Positions 25,919-34,170 of a stretch of 64,000 nt of DNA are shown piece after piece. The notes under the pieces are model-generated. The model was given only the letters and a program-made list of their open reading frames with translations. It did not search any database and was not told the DNA's origin. The stretch lies in the NCBI RefSeq assembly GCF_022376295.1, contig NZ_CP060140.1, positions 1,430,356 to 1,494,355 on the forward strand, written 5' to 3'. Within the stretch, counting starts at the first letter, position 1, and every line of letters starts with the position of its first letter. The stretch is from Nodularia sphaerocarpa UHCC 0038 (GTDB lineage Bacteria; Cyanobacteriota; Cyanobacteriia; Cyanobacteriales; Nostocaceae). The translations under genes were made by a program, and so were the position numbers.

Positions 25919-28360
25919 TTAATTTTTCATGCTCAGAGAACCCTGTATATGTTGTGATAAAATCTTTTCGGATCTCGGTTTAAAAATGAGATGAAATAAC
26001 GTTTCCAAATAGCGATTTTTGGCGGACTTGTTTTCTGGAGCGGCAAAGTTCCAAAATCTAAATATTTTCGCCAGTAATAGGATTTGACTCGTGTGTAAAT
26101 GCCAATTATATTTATTAATAATGCGCTGGCTCATCATCTGGGAAACTTCTGTCCAACGTTCCGGTTGAGTCTCACATTGATCTATGAAACTCAAAATTTG
26201 ATGTGCTGTTGCTTTGAAGTCTGTAGGATTAATATGAAAAGTATCTTCTTGCTCTTCAATGATTTCTACAGCACCACCAAATTTAGTGACAAAAGTTGGT
26301 AAACCGGAAACCATCGCTTCGAGAATGCTGCGACCAAAGGATTCAAACCGAGCAAAGTGGACATAAATTCCTTGAGAATCGGCAATTACGCGGTAGGCTT
26401 CTCCTAGTTCATGGCTAGGAAGACGCATTCCTATACAGCGTATATTTCCGTGGAGTTCATACTGATTGATGATGTCGTGGAGTCTTTGGATTTCCTCAGC
26501 TTCTTTGGGGTTTGTGGCTTGATTTACATAAAGTTTAGTGGTGATAAAAATCAGGTTACAGCGCTCTTGTAATTCCCGATTTTTAGCAAAACATTCTGCC
26601 AATCCCGTGAGATTTTTCACTGAGGTAATGGGCGCGATAGTGAGGATTGGGCGCTTGTTTGGGTGATCTAATTTACCGAGGATTTGGGGATGTTCACGCT
26701 CAAAAAGTAAATCATGTAATTGGTTGGTAAGTTGGGGATTTCGCCTGTCTTTTTGACTAAAAGGGAAAAAGATGTTTTCACTGACTCCCGGCGGAACCAT
26801 GTTAAATTTAGGACTGAATAAATCAATCCCATTAATCACATGATATAGCTCAGGCATGGTAAAACATTTGTAAGATTCGTATTGACCGATTGTGTCTGGT
26901 GTACCGACTATTTCTTGATAAGATGAAGTGATAATAAAGTCAGCAGCATTCATGCTAATTAAATCGGCGGTGAATTGTGCTGAGAAGTGATAATGATCTT
27001 CTAAATCTTGCCAATATAAGTTACTAAATAAGTGTTTGGGTTTTTCTAAAGAATGGGCGATATTGCATTGGGTAACTTTCAGGCTGCGGGAAATCAGTGA
27101 GGCGACTAAATTACCATCGCTGTAGTTACCCACAATTAGATTTGGACAACCTTGAAATTGAGTTAAGAGTTCTTTTTCTGCATCTTGGGCAAATGTTTCT
27201 AAATAAGGCCAAATCTCATATTTAGAAATCCAATTGTTGGTAATATCAGGATTAAATTCACCAAAGGGAACGCGTAATATCCAAGCATTTTCTGTATCGT
27301 GAATTTTCTCTAACTTTAAATTGCATTCTGTACCTTCGCAGTTAGGAATGAGTCTGGTGAGGATAATTACATGGGGTTGAATACCTATTAAGTCAAGACC
27401 AGCGAGTTTGATTTCTGCTTGGAGTTTATTTTCTAAGCTGCGGGCTTGTTCTAGAACATAAATCACTTGACCTAGTGTTTCATCTCTACCTAAAACATCT
27501 TGTTGACCAACCCAACCGTGTATGGATACGAGAACGACGCGAAAAATGGCGGGAACACGGGCGACAAATGCTTCTAAAATAGCGGGTTGGGGGTTATCAA
27601 TCAGTTGTTCTAAAAGTTCTAAGGTTTCGGATATGCGCCCTGCTGTATTACCCCACCCTGGTTCAAAACCAAGTTCTTGGAGGTGAGGGCGAAAATTGGC
27701 GTAAGGTTCTTCTGGGGGTTGCTGATTGAGAAATTTTAAGGCTTGCTTTATTTGTTTAACTAGGTGAAGACCGGAGGGAATGCGATCGCTAATTAGCAGA
27801 GGTTTTTGATCATAAGTCAGTTGATATAATGCTTGAAATATCACCTCTAGCCAATAATGGGTGTCATTAGACAGTTGATCGCATAAGTAACGATTGAGAA
27901 ACGCTAGACCTTGACCAATGTTTCTGGGGTCAGTGATTCTGGTGGATTCTTCCGAAAAGGGTTGAAAATCAATTTCGAGGATGTGCGGTTGATAGCGATG
28001 AACGAGGCGATCGCTTACATCTAACCACGCTTGGGGTGTCATCGGCTCAAATCCAGAGAAATCGGCTTGTAGTCGCCACACTTGTTGACTACCAATCCTG
28101 GGTCGAACCACAAACCAAGTGCCTTCTGCTTCTAAAATCATTTCATGGGTATTATGAATTAGTCTGCCAATAGAAGAAGAATAATAAAAGTAAGTAGGCT
28201 TTTGGTATTGGTGACAGAAGTCGGCGAAATTATGTAAAATCTCGTTTCTTAAAAAATAACGTTTATCGGTAGCACTTAATTCCCAGATAAACTGACGCAG
28301 AGTGATTTTTTCGTCACTATTTAATACAGTCTCAAATAATTCATGCATGACAAACTTCAC
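25919..28360 (-). CDS. sus: Sucrose synthase
   Basis: The 813 residues match the length and organisation of plant/cyanobacterial sucrose synthase: an N-terminal regulatory half, then a GT-B glycosyltransferase. Present are the MVPPGVSENIFFPF segment, the donor-binding FARFESFGRSILEAMVSGLP (E-x7-E motif) and the C-terminal WHLHTSQIL. It reversibly cleaves sucrose with UDP or ADP to fructose and nucleotide-glucose. In heterocystous cyanobacteria it directs sucrose carbon to glycogen or respiration. It is followed in the same operon by the GH65/phosphoglucomutase fusion. I cannot tell SusA from SusB. Confidence 0.92.
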   Translation of the reverse strand: MKFVMHELFETVLNSDEKITLRQFIWELSATDKRYFLRNEILHNFADFCHQYQKPTYFYYSSSIGRLIHNTHEMILEAEGTWFVVRPRIGSQQVWRLQADFSGFEPMTPQAWLDVSDRLVHRYQPHILEIDFQPFSEESTRITDPRNIGQGLAFLNRYLCDQLSNDTHYWLEVIFQALYQLTYDQKPLLISDRIPSGLHLVKQIKQALKFLNQQPPEEPYANFRPHLQELGFEPGWGNTAGRISETLELLEQLIDNPQPAILEAFVARVPAIFRVVLVSIHGWVGQQDVLGRDETLGQVIYVLEQARSLENKLQAEIKLAGLDLIGIQPHVIILTRLIPNCEGTECNLKLEKIHDTENAWILRVPFGEFNPDITNNWISKYEIWPYLETFAQDAEKELLTQFQGCPNLIVGNYSDGNLVASLISRSLKVTQCNIAHSLEKPKHLFSNLYWQDLEDHYHFSAQFTADLISMNAADFIITSSYQEIVGTPDTIGQYESYKCFTMPELYHVINGIDLFSPKFNMVPPGVSENIFFPFSQKDRRNPQLTNQLHDLLFEREHPQILGKLDHPNKRPILTIAPITSVKNLTGLAECFAKNRELQERCNLIFITTKLYVNQATNPKEAEEIQRLHDIINQYELHGNIRCIGMRLPSHELGEAYRVIADSQGIYVHFARFESFGRSILEAMVSGLPTFVTKFGGAVEIIEEQEDTFHINPTDFKATAHQILSFIDQCETQPERWTEVSQMMSQRIINKYNWHLHTSQILLLAKIFRFWNFAAPENKSAKNRYLETLFHLIFKPRSEKILSQHIQGSLSMKN

Positions 28361-28543
28361 AACGCTAGTAGGTTAAGACCTCATTTATCTCTCCTCTTTC
28401 CGAGACGCTACGCAAACAGCAACTGTGATCTTAGAGGTACATTTCCCATTTTTATACCTCTATGCTAGATAGTAGGAAAACTTTTTACTTCTGGCTTGGG
28501 GATGAAACCCCAGCAATAAAGTCTATACCTTGAGGTTTGAAAT

Positions 28544-29116
28544 ATGGTTGCTAACCCGGAAATCTACGTCACCCCTGAAGAATACTTAGACATGGAAGAG
28601 CAGAGTGACATCAAACACGAATATATTGATGGTTATATCTACGTAATGGCTGGGGCGCTAGATTCCCACGTTACTATTGCTGGAAACCTGTTTGCGCTTC
28701 TACGTAATCATGTACGCGGTTCAGGTTGTCGCACTTACATCGCGGATATGAAAGCCAGAATTGAGTCACTGAATCGGTTCTACTATCCCGATGTCATGGT
28801 GACTTGCGACCAACGAGACCAAGAAACGCCAGCTTATAAAAGATTTCCTACTTTAATTGTGGAAGTTTTATCTGACTCCACCGAAGCCTTTGACCGGGGG
28901 GATAAATTCGCTGACTATCAACTACTAGAAACTCTAGAAGAGTACGTTTTAATTAACACAAAACGTCAGCGAGTTGAATGTTTCCGCCGTAATCATCAAG
29001 GATTGTGGGTTTTGCAATCTTACACAGCCGAAAAAACCTCATTTCGATTAAATAGCATAGACTTCGAGGCGACGATAGCAGAACTTTACGAAGATGTAGT
29101 TTTTGAGCGTTGCTGA
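28544..29116 (+). CDS. Uma2 family (DUF820) putative endonuclease
   Basis: 190 residues with the Uma2 pattern: YVTPEEYLDMEEQSDIKHEYIDG at the start, then FYYPDVMVTC and LIVEVLSDSTEAFDRGDKF. The D...EVLS..K residues form the PD-(D/E)xK-type active site. The family is hugely expanded in cyanobacteria, with unknown biological role. The final codons and TGA (GAG CGT TGC TGA) come from the end of an interspersed element, so the C-terminus has been altered by repeat insertion. Confidence 0.9.
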   Translation: MVANPEIYVTPEEYLDMEEQSDIKHEYIDGYIYVMAGALDSHVTIAGNLFALLRNHVRGSGCRTYIADMKARIESLNRFYYPDVMVTCDQRDQETPAYKRFPTLIVEVLSDSTEAFDRGDKFADYQLLETLEEYVLINTKRQRVECFRRNHQGLWVLQSYTAEKTSFRLNSIDFEATIAELYEDVVFERC

Positions 29117-29132
29117 TTTCAAATATGAATTT
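29107..29132. repeat. Solo end of the GGCGTTGCTGA-type element
   Basis: GCGTTGCTGATTTCAAATAT matches the terminus of the element at 63773-63883 and the piece at 36443-36470. It supplies the stop codon of the Uma2 gene. Confidence 0.55.
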
Positions 29133-29156
29133 GTTTCGCGCAAAAGTAGAAAGAAA

Positions 29157-29198
29157 CCTCTGCGTACCTTTGCGCGTACCTCCGCGCCCCTTTGCGTT
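29157..29198. repeat. GCAGAGG-type repeat between Uma2 and cobL
   Basis: CTCTGCGTACCTTTGCGCG and the following CCGCGCCCCTTTGCG lie between the convergent gene ends. Confidence 0.6.
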
Positions 29199-30410
29199 TC
29201 AATCCTTAATCCCTCTCCATTGAGTAACAGGTGACATAGCCCGCCAACCCAAAAACTTACCAATAGGTTCCGCCCTTTGAATAGCAATACGAGTTAAACT
29301 ACCACCAACCTGCTCATACCATTTAAATAAAATTTGCTCACCTTCTACAGTCACAACATTAGCTACCAACCGCCCACCCGGACGTAGTGCATTCCAACAG
29401 ATATCAAACAGCCCTGGTGCTGTGACTCCACCGCCGATAAATATTGCATCCGGTGTAGGTAAATCTTGGAGAATTAATGGTGCTTTTCCGCTAATAATTT
29501 TCAGGTGGGGAGTTCCCAAAGCTGCGGCGTTGTCAGCTATGTAACCCAGTCTAGAAGAATTCTGTTCAATCGCGATCGCCCCACATCGAGAATGAGTCCG
29601 CATCCATTCGATAGAAATTGAACCGCAACCCGCGCCGACATCCCACAGTAATTCTCCAGGAGTGGGAGCTAATTTTGCTAAAGTCACCGCCCTGACTTCA
29701 CTCTTAGTTAATTGTCCATCATGGTGATAGGCGTTATCTGGCAATCCTGGTAATCTAGGTAAAGGTATCACCCCAGTATCCGCAATACAATTAACTGCGA
29801 TCGCATTCAACGGTGCAATTTCTGTTTCATGCCAATCTGCGGCTGTACCTTCAATAATTCTCTCATGAATACCGCCCAAATGTTCTAACACAGTAATTTT
29901 ACTACCACCATAACCGCGATTTGTCAAGATTTCGGCAACAATTGCAGGTGTGTCTTTACCTTCACTCAAAATCAGCAGTTTAGCGTTGGGATAGATATAA
30001 GACTGGAGTAGAGAGGCTGGACGACCGCACAAACTCAAAGTTTCTGTTTCCGTGAAAGACCATCCCAATTTGGCACAGGCGAGGCTGAAGGTGGAAGGCG
30101 CAGGAATAATCGTCATTTCCTCTAGGGGAATTTGTCGCGTCAGAGTGACACCGACACCGTAACAAAAGGGGTGGCCACTGGCTAAGACACAGATTGATTC
30201 ACCGCGACGACGGATAATTTCGGCGATGGAGGTGCTAATGGGTGATGTCCAGGCTATTTTTGGGCGTGGGTCATCTGGTGGTAACATGGCTAAATGGCGA
30301 TCGCCTCCGAAAATCACTTCAGCTTGATCAATCAGAGAACGAGCGATCGCGCTTAAACCCTGTAACCCATCTTCACCAATACCCACAATCGATAGCCATT
30401 TCCGTGTCAT
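29199..30410 (-). CDS. cobL: Precorrin-6Y C5,15-methyltransferase (decarboxylating), CbiE-CbiT fusion
   Basis: 403 residues. The N-terminal half is a tetrapyrrole methylase (GIGEDGLQGLS, then LASGHPFCYGVG), matching CbiE. The C-terminal half is a Rossmann SAM methyltransferase of CbiT type (WDVGAGCGSISIEWMR, IFIGGG). The fused enzyme methylates C5 and C15 and decarboxylates the ring C acetate of precorrin-6B in aerobic-type cobalamin synthesis. It is transcribed away from cobG-H-I-J, with a 69-residue small gene between. Confidence 0.93.
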   Translation of the reverse strand: MTRKWLSIVGIGEDGLQGLSAIARSLIDQAEVIFGGDRHLAMLPPDDPRPKIAWTSPISTSIAEIIRRRGESICVLASGHPFCYGVGVTLTRQIPLEEMTIIPAPSTFSLACAKLGWSFTETETLSLCGRPASLLQSYIYPNAKLLILSEGKDTPAIVAEILTNRGYGGSKITVLEHLGGIHERIIEGTAADWHETEIAPLNAIAVNCIADTGVIPLPRLPGLPDNAYHHDGQLTKSEVRAVTLAKLAPTPGELLWDVGAGCGSISIEWMRTHSRCGAIAIEQNSSRLGYIADNAAALGTPHLKIISGKAPLILQDLPTPDAIFIGGGVTAPGLFDICWNALRPGGRLVANVVTVEGEQILFKWYEQVGGSLTRIAIQRAEPIGKFLGWRAMSPVTQWRGIKD

Positions 30411-30536
30411 AGAAGCTGTAATAATTTAACTAGATATTGCGGCTGTTCCTGCGATTAAGAGCAGTTATTCTAATCTATTAATCAGGTTTTAACTCAACAC
30501 TCCCAAGTTTGATGTTTATAACTTTTACTCGTGTGT

Positions 30537-30542
30537 TATAAT
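30537..30542 (+). promoter_or_regulatory. Possible extended -10 promoter
   Basis: TGTTATAAT has the TG-n-TATAAT extended -10 form, about 90 bp before the small gene at 30631. TTGATG, about 20 bases upstream, is a poor -35. Confidence 0.35.
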
Positions 30543-30630
30543 GAGTAAGCATTACAACTGTTGAACAGGTAAAATATAGAAATATATATTTACTTTGGTT
30601 AATGAAATTTCACAATTAGGTTGGTATTAA

Positions 30631-30840
30631 TTGAAAATTAAAGCGTTGGATGTCAAAGCAGGCGATCGCATTATTGCCTATTGCAAGAATAAGATGCAAG
30701 TTTGCAAAGTGAAACGCATCTTAGAACCTGGTTCGCCCAACATCACACTATCGGTATTTACATCTGAGCATTATCGTGGATGCTTGGTTTCCTGTGTAGT
30801 CCGATTCCAGTGTGACACCTTAGTGGATTTAGTACAATAA
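30631..30840 (+). CDS. Small conserved-looking 69-residue protein
   Basis: It starts with TTG (no ATG is available) and reads KIKALDVKAGDRIIAYCKN, with a beta-strand pattern like a small barrel or Hint/KOW-like fold, and has four Cys. GDRI..G..V periodicity suggests a compact all-beta domain. The function is unknown. It lies between cobL and the cobalamin riboswitch. Confidence 0.55.
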   Translation: MKIKALDVKAGDRIIAYCKNKMQVCKVKRILEPGSPNITLSVFTSEHYRGCLVSCVVRFQCDTLVDLVQ

Positions 30841-30989
30841 AATTAATTGCATTTTGCGTAATTAGCCCAAATAAATGTCACCGGGTTACTCACTGGGTTG
30901 TAAAGAAAATCGCCAGATAGACCCAGTGCTATGTTTAAGTGAATATTAAAAATATACAGCATCCAGTGAGCTGAATACCTGATCATGTT

Positions 30990-31115
30990 AAATTAATAGA
31001 GCTAAGAGTTGGGAAACTCCGGTGAAATTCCGGGACTGTGCCGCAGCTGTAATGGTAAAGCGAAAGCAGAACATTGACTTTTTCACTTGCCAAGTCAGAA
31101 TGCCAATCCTAGCAG
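30990..31115 (+). promoter_or_regulatory. Cobalamin (AdoCbl-type) riboswitch
   Basis: The conserved core is visible: GGGAA, CCGGTGAAATTCCGGGACTG, GCCGCAGCTGTAA, and the closing AAGTCAGAATGCC. It precedes cobG, the first gene of a cobalamin operon, and should repress it when cobalamin is plentiful. The boundaries are approximate. The linker to the coding region (31116-31170) probably contains the expression platform. Confidence 0.9.
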
Positions 31116-31174
31116 TGTTTTCAAGACACACTTACTATCTATTGCCTGCGTCGCACAGGGAAGGAGTTAATGTT

Positions 31175-32659
31175 TTGCTGTCCGGTTTTGCCTTATGTCC
31201 TGGCTTGTTTTATGATACACCCGCCCAAGATGGGATATTATCTCGGATCAGAATACCAGGTGGGATTCTGGATAGTAAACAGTGTCTTGCAATCGCAGAT
31301 ATAGCAGAGAATTATGGGGGTGGTTATGTGGATATCACCAATCGCGCCAACCTCCAAATCAGGGAACTGCGTTCGGGAATAAGTAGCGCAGTTCTTAAGC
31401 ATTTACAAAATATCGGTATCGGTTCTCGCAACTTTGCTGTTGACCACATTCGGAATATTATGACCAGCCCCACTGCTGGTATTGATCCCCAAGAATTAAT
31501 TGATACCCGTCCCTTTGTGCAAGACTGGGAAAATTATATCGCCGCACATCCTCAGCTATCAGGACTATCAGCAAAATTTAGTGTTTGTTTTGATGGAGGT
31601 GGTACAGTTTCGGTGTGCGATCGCCTCAACGATATCATGTTTGCTGCTGTCTTAATTGACGGTAAAGTTTATTTTCGGCTATGTATCAGCATCGGTGTCA
31701 AGGGAAAACCACCCGTTGATATGGGAATTGTCTTATTACCAGAGTTATGTTTGCCAGTTTTGGCAGCCTTGGCAGATGTTTATCTTCATTATACTGATCC
31801 CGAAAGTCGGCGCAAGCTGCGTTTGCGAGAGTTGTTAAATAACTTGGGTTGTGAAAATTATCTGCAAGAAGTTGAACAACGTCTAGGTTTTAACCTCACC
31901 CCTCAGCGACAGTTGAATAAAACCAGTCTCGAAAAAAGTGCAAAATCTAACTATCAATATATCGGCATTCATCCCCAGCGTCAGTCAGGCTTATATTATA
32001 TTGGCGTAGTTTTACCGTTAGGTAGGCTAGAGAGTCGGCAAATCCGGGGTTTAGCTGATTTAGCCGAAAAATTCGGTAGCGGGACTCTGAGGCTAACTCC
32101 TTGGCAAAATTTACTGCTGACTGATATTCCACAGCGATCGCTTACCGATGTCAAAAGTGAAATCGCTGCTTTAAAATTAGATATATCGGCAAGTAATATC
32201 AATACAGCATTAGTTGCCTGTTCTGGTAATAAAGGTTGTGCAGCATCTGCCACAGATACGAAAGGTGATGCTTTGGCATTAGCAAAATATCTCGAAACTC
32301 ATGTTAGTCTGAATCACCCAGTTAGTATTCACTTTAGCGGCTGCGAGAAATCCTGCGCCCAGCATAGTCCTAGTGATATTACCTTGCTCGGTGTCACCCT
32401 AGAATCAGACAATGGAACTTTCGGAGCTTATCACATTTATGTTGGTGATAGCTGGCGTGGCGAAGCCATAGGTGACAGCAACCAAAAATTTGGTCGTCAA
32501 CTCTATCAATATGTCACAGTGGCCGAACTACCTGTATTGTTAGGGCAGATGCTAAAAGTTTATAAAATTCAATGCCAAAATCCTGATGAATCCTTTGGAG
32601 AATTTGTTAATAGATATGGAATTGCCCAATTACAGCCGTTATTCTCCCCAGTGAGTTAG
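31175..32659 (+). CDS. cobG: Precorrin-3B synthase
   Basis: A siroheme/4Fe-4S sulfite-reductase-like enzyme of about 494 residues. The family start CPGLFYDTPAQDGILSRI lies just after the chosen TTG at 31175, which has AAGGAG eight bases upstream. The open frame extends further up, but that part lies in the riboswitch. The cluster ligands are ACSGNKGCAAS and GCEKSCAQH. The enzyme hydroxylates precorrin-3A using oxygen, marking the aerobic cobalamin route. It is first in cobG-cobH-cobI-cobJ. Confidence 0.88.
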   Translation: MLSGFALCPGLFYDTPAQDGILSRIRIPGGILDSKQCLAIADIAENYGGGYVDITNRANLQIRELRSGISSAVLKHLQNIGIGSRNFAVDHIRNIMTSPTAGIDPQELIDTRPFVQDWENYIAAHPQLSGLSAKFSVCFDGGGTVSVCDRLNDIMFAAVLIDGKVYFRLCISIGVKGKPPVDMGIVLLPELCLPVLAALADVYLHYTDPESRRKLRLRELLNNLGCENYLQEVEQRLGFNLTPQRQLNKTSLEKSAKSNYQYIGIHPQRQSGLYYIGVVLPLGRLESRQIRGLADLAEKFGSGTLRLTPWQNLLLTDIPQRSLTDVKSEIAALKLDISASNINTALVACSGNKGCAASATDTKGDALALAKYLETHVSLNHPVSIHFSGCEKSCAQHSPSDITLLGVTLESDNGTFGAYHIYVGDSWRGEAIGDSNQKFGRQLYQYVTVAELPVLLGQMLKVYKIQCQNPDESFGEFVNRYGIAQLQPLFSPVS

Positions 32660-32725
32660 GGTTATTTCTGTTAGCTTGCGTGGCATAGCCATTATTATTC
32701 ACCATTCACCATTCACTATTTTCCC

Positions 32726-33352
32726 ATGTCTGACTACATCCGAGATGCTAACGAAATTTACAGTAAATCCTTTGCAATCATCAGAGCAGAAGCCAACCTA
32801 GATGTGCTGCCACCAGATGTAGCAAAAGTGGCTGTACGCCTGATTCATGCCTGTGGAATGACTGATATCGTCAATGACTTGGGATATTCATCAACGGCAG
32901 TACAGACTGGACGCGCAGCACTAGCAGCAGGTGCGCCGATTTTGTGTGATTGCCGAATGGTTGCTGAAGGTATTACAAGAAAGAGACTACCGGCAAATAA
33001 TCAAGTTATTTGCACCCTCTATGATGTGGAAGTACCAGCGCTAGCTAAACGTTTGGGTAATACGAGATCAGCTGCGGCGGTGGAGTTGTGGCGATTGCAC
33101 TTAGAAGGGGCAGTGGTAGCAGTTGGAAATGCACCGACAGCACTATTTCGGTTATTAGAAATGCTGGAAGAAGGAGTGCTGAAACCAGCGCTAATTTTAG
33201 GTTTTCCCGTGGGATTTGTCGGTGCGGAAGAATCAAAAGCAGCATTGGCAGCAAATAGCAAAGGTGTACCATTTTTAACATTACATGGTCGGCGTGGTGG
33301 CAGTGCGATCGCCGCCGCCGCAGTTAATGCCCTAGCAACAGAGGAAGAATAA
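32726..33352 (+). CDS. cobH: Precorrin-8X methylmutase
   Basis: 208 residues, standard length. VRLIHACGMTDIV contains the catalytic His, and GNAPTALFRLLE and PVGFVGAEESK are family hallmarks. It moves the C11 methyl group to C12, giving hydrogenobyrinate. It ends two bases before cobI, so it is co-transcribed. Confidence 0.95.
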   Translation: MSDYIRDANEIYSKSFAIIRAEANLDVLPPDVAKVAVRLIHACGMTDIVNDLGYSSTAVQTGRAALAAGAPILCDCRMVAEGITRKRLPANNQVICTLYDVEVPALAKRLGNTRSAAAVELWRLHLEGAVVAVGNAPTALFRLLEMLEEGVLKPALILGFPVGFVGAEESKAALAANSKGVPFLTLHGRRGGSAIAAAAVNALATEEE

Positions 33353-33354
33353 TC

Positions 33355-34059
33355 ATGCAAATCAAAGGCCGTCTCTATGGAATTGGCGTAGGGCCAGGTG
33401 ATCCCGAATTATTGACATTGAAAGCACTGCGACTATTACAGGCTGCCCCTGTGGTAGCTTATCAGTCAGCAGTGGATAAAGAAAGTATAGCGCGAGCGAT
33501 CGTTTCCCAATATCTCACAGGGAATCAAATCGAAGTGCTGTTTCACCTCCCCCGCGCCTTGGAACCAGAAACGGCCAATTTGATTTATGACAAAGAAGTT
33601 GAACCAATCGCCGAACATCTAGCCGCCGGAAGGGATGTAGTAGTGTTGTGTGAGGGTGATCCGTTTTTTTACGGTTCTTTCATGTATGTTTTCACCCGTT
33701 TATCCGAACACTACGAAACCGAAGTTGTACCCGGAGTTTCCTCACTCATGGCTTGTCCCGTAGCCTTGGGTGTACCCTTCACTTATTACAACGATATTAT
33801 GACCGTTTTACCAGCCCCCATGCCAGCAGAAGAATTGACTACGCACTTACTAGCAACTGATGCGGCGGCGATTATGAAACTAGGTCGCCATTTCACCAAA
33901 GTGCGAGATGTTTTACATCAATTAGGGTTGGCATCACGGGCATTGTATATTGAGAGGGCAACAATGACACAGCAGAGAATTGTACCCCTGGATGAAGTTG
34001 ATCCCGATCAAGTACCCTATTTCTCAATGATTATCATCCCAACCAAAAATCGACTGTAG
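33355..34059 (+). CDS. cobI: Precorrin-2 C20-methyltransferase
   Basis: 234 residues with the tetrapyrrole methylase pattern: GIGVGPGDPELLTLKAL at the N-terminus, VLCEGDPFFYGSF, then VVPGVSSLMAC. SAM is the methyl donor. It follows cobH at a 2-bp gap. Confidence 0.95.
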   Translation: MQIKGRLYGIGVGPGDPELLTLKALRLLQAAPVVAYQSAVDKESIARAIVSQYLTGNQIEVLFHLPRALEPETANLIYDKEVEPIAEHLAAGRDVVVLCEGDPFFYGSFMYVFTRLSEHYETEVVPGVSSLMACPVALGVPFTYYNDIMTVLPAPMPAEELTTHLLATDAAAIMKLGRHFTKVRDVLHQLGLASRALYIERATMTQQRIVPLDEVDPDQVPYFSMIIIPTKNRL

Positions 34060-34170
34060 GTTCAGCTACTCAGATGAATATTTAAGTTAGCGAAATATTA
34101 TCTGTGTTTATCTGTGTCTATCTGTGGTTTCATTTGAAAAAACATCAACTTTTGCAAAATATCTAATTAA

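Noticed and set aside
31022..31174. Longer cobG N-terminus
   Set aside because: This part of the frame is riboswitch sequence. The conserved CobG start lies at CPGLFYDTPAQDG.
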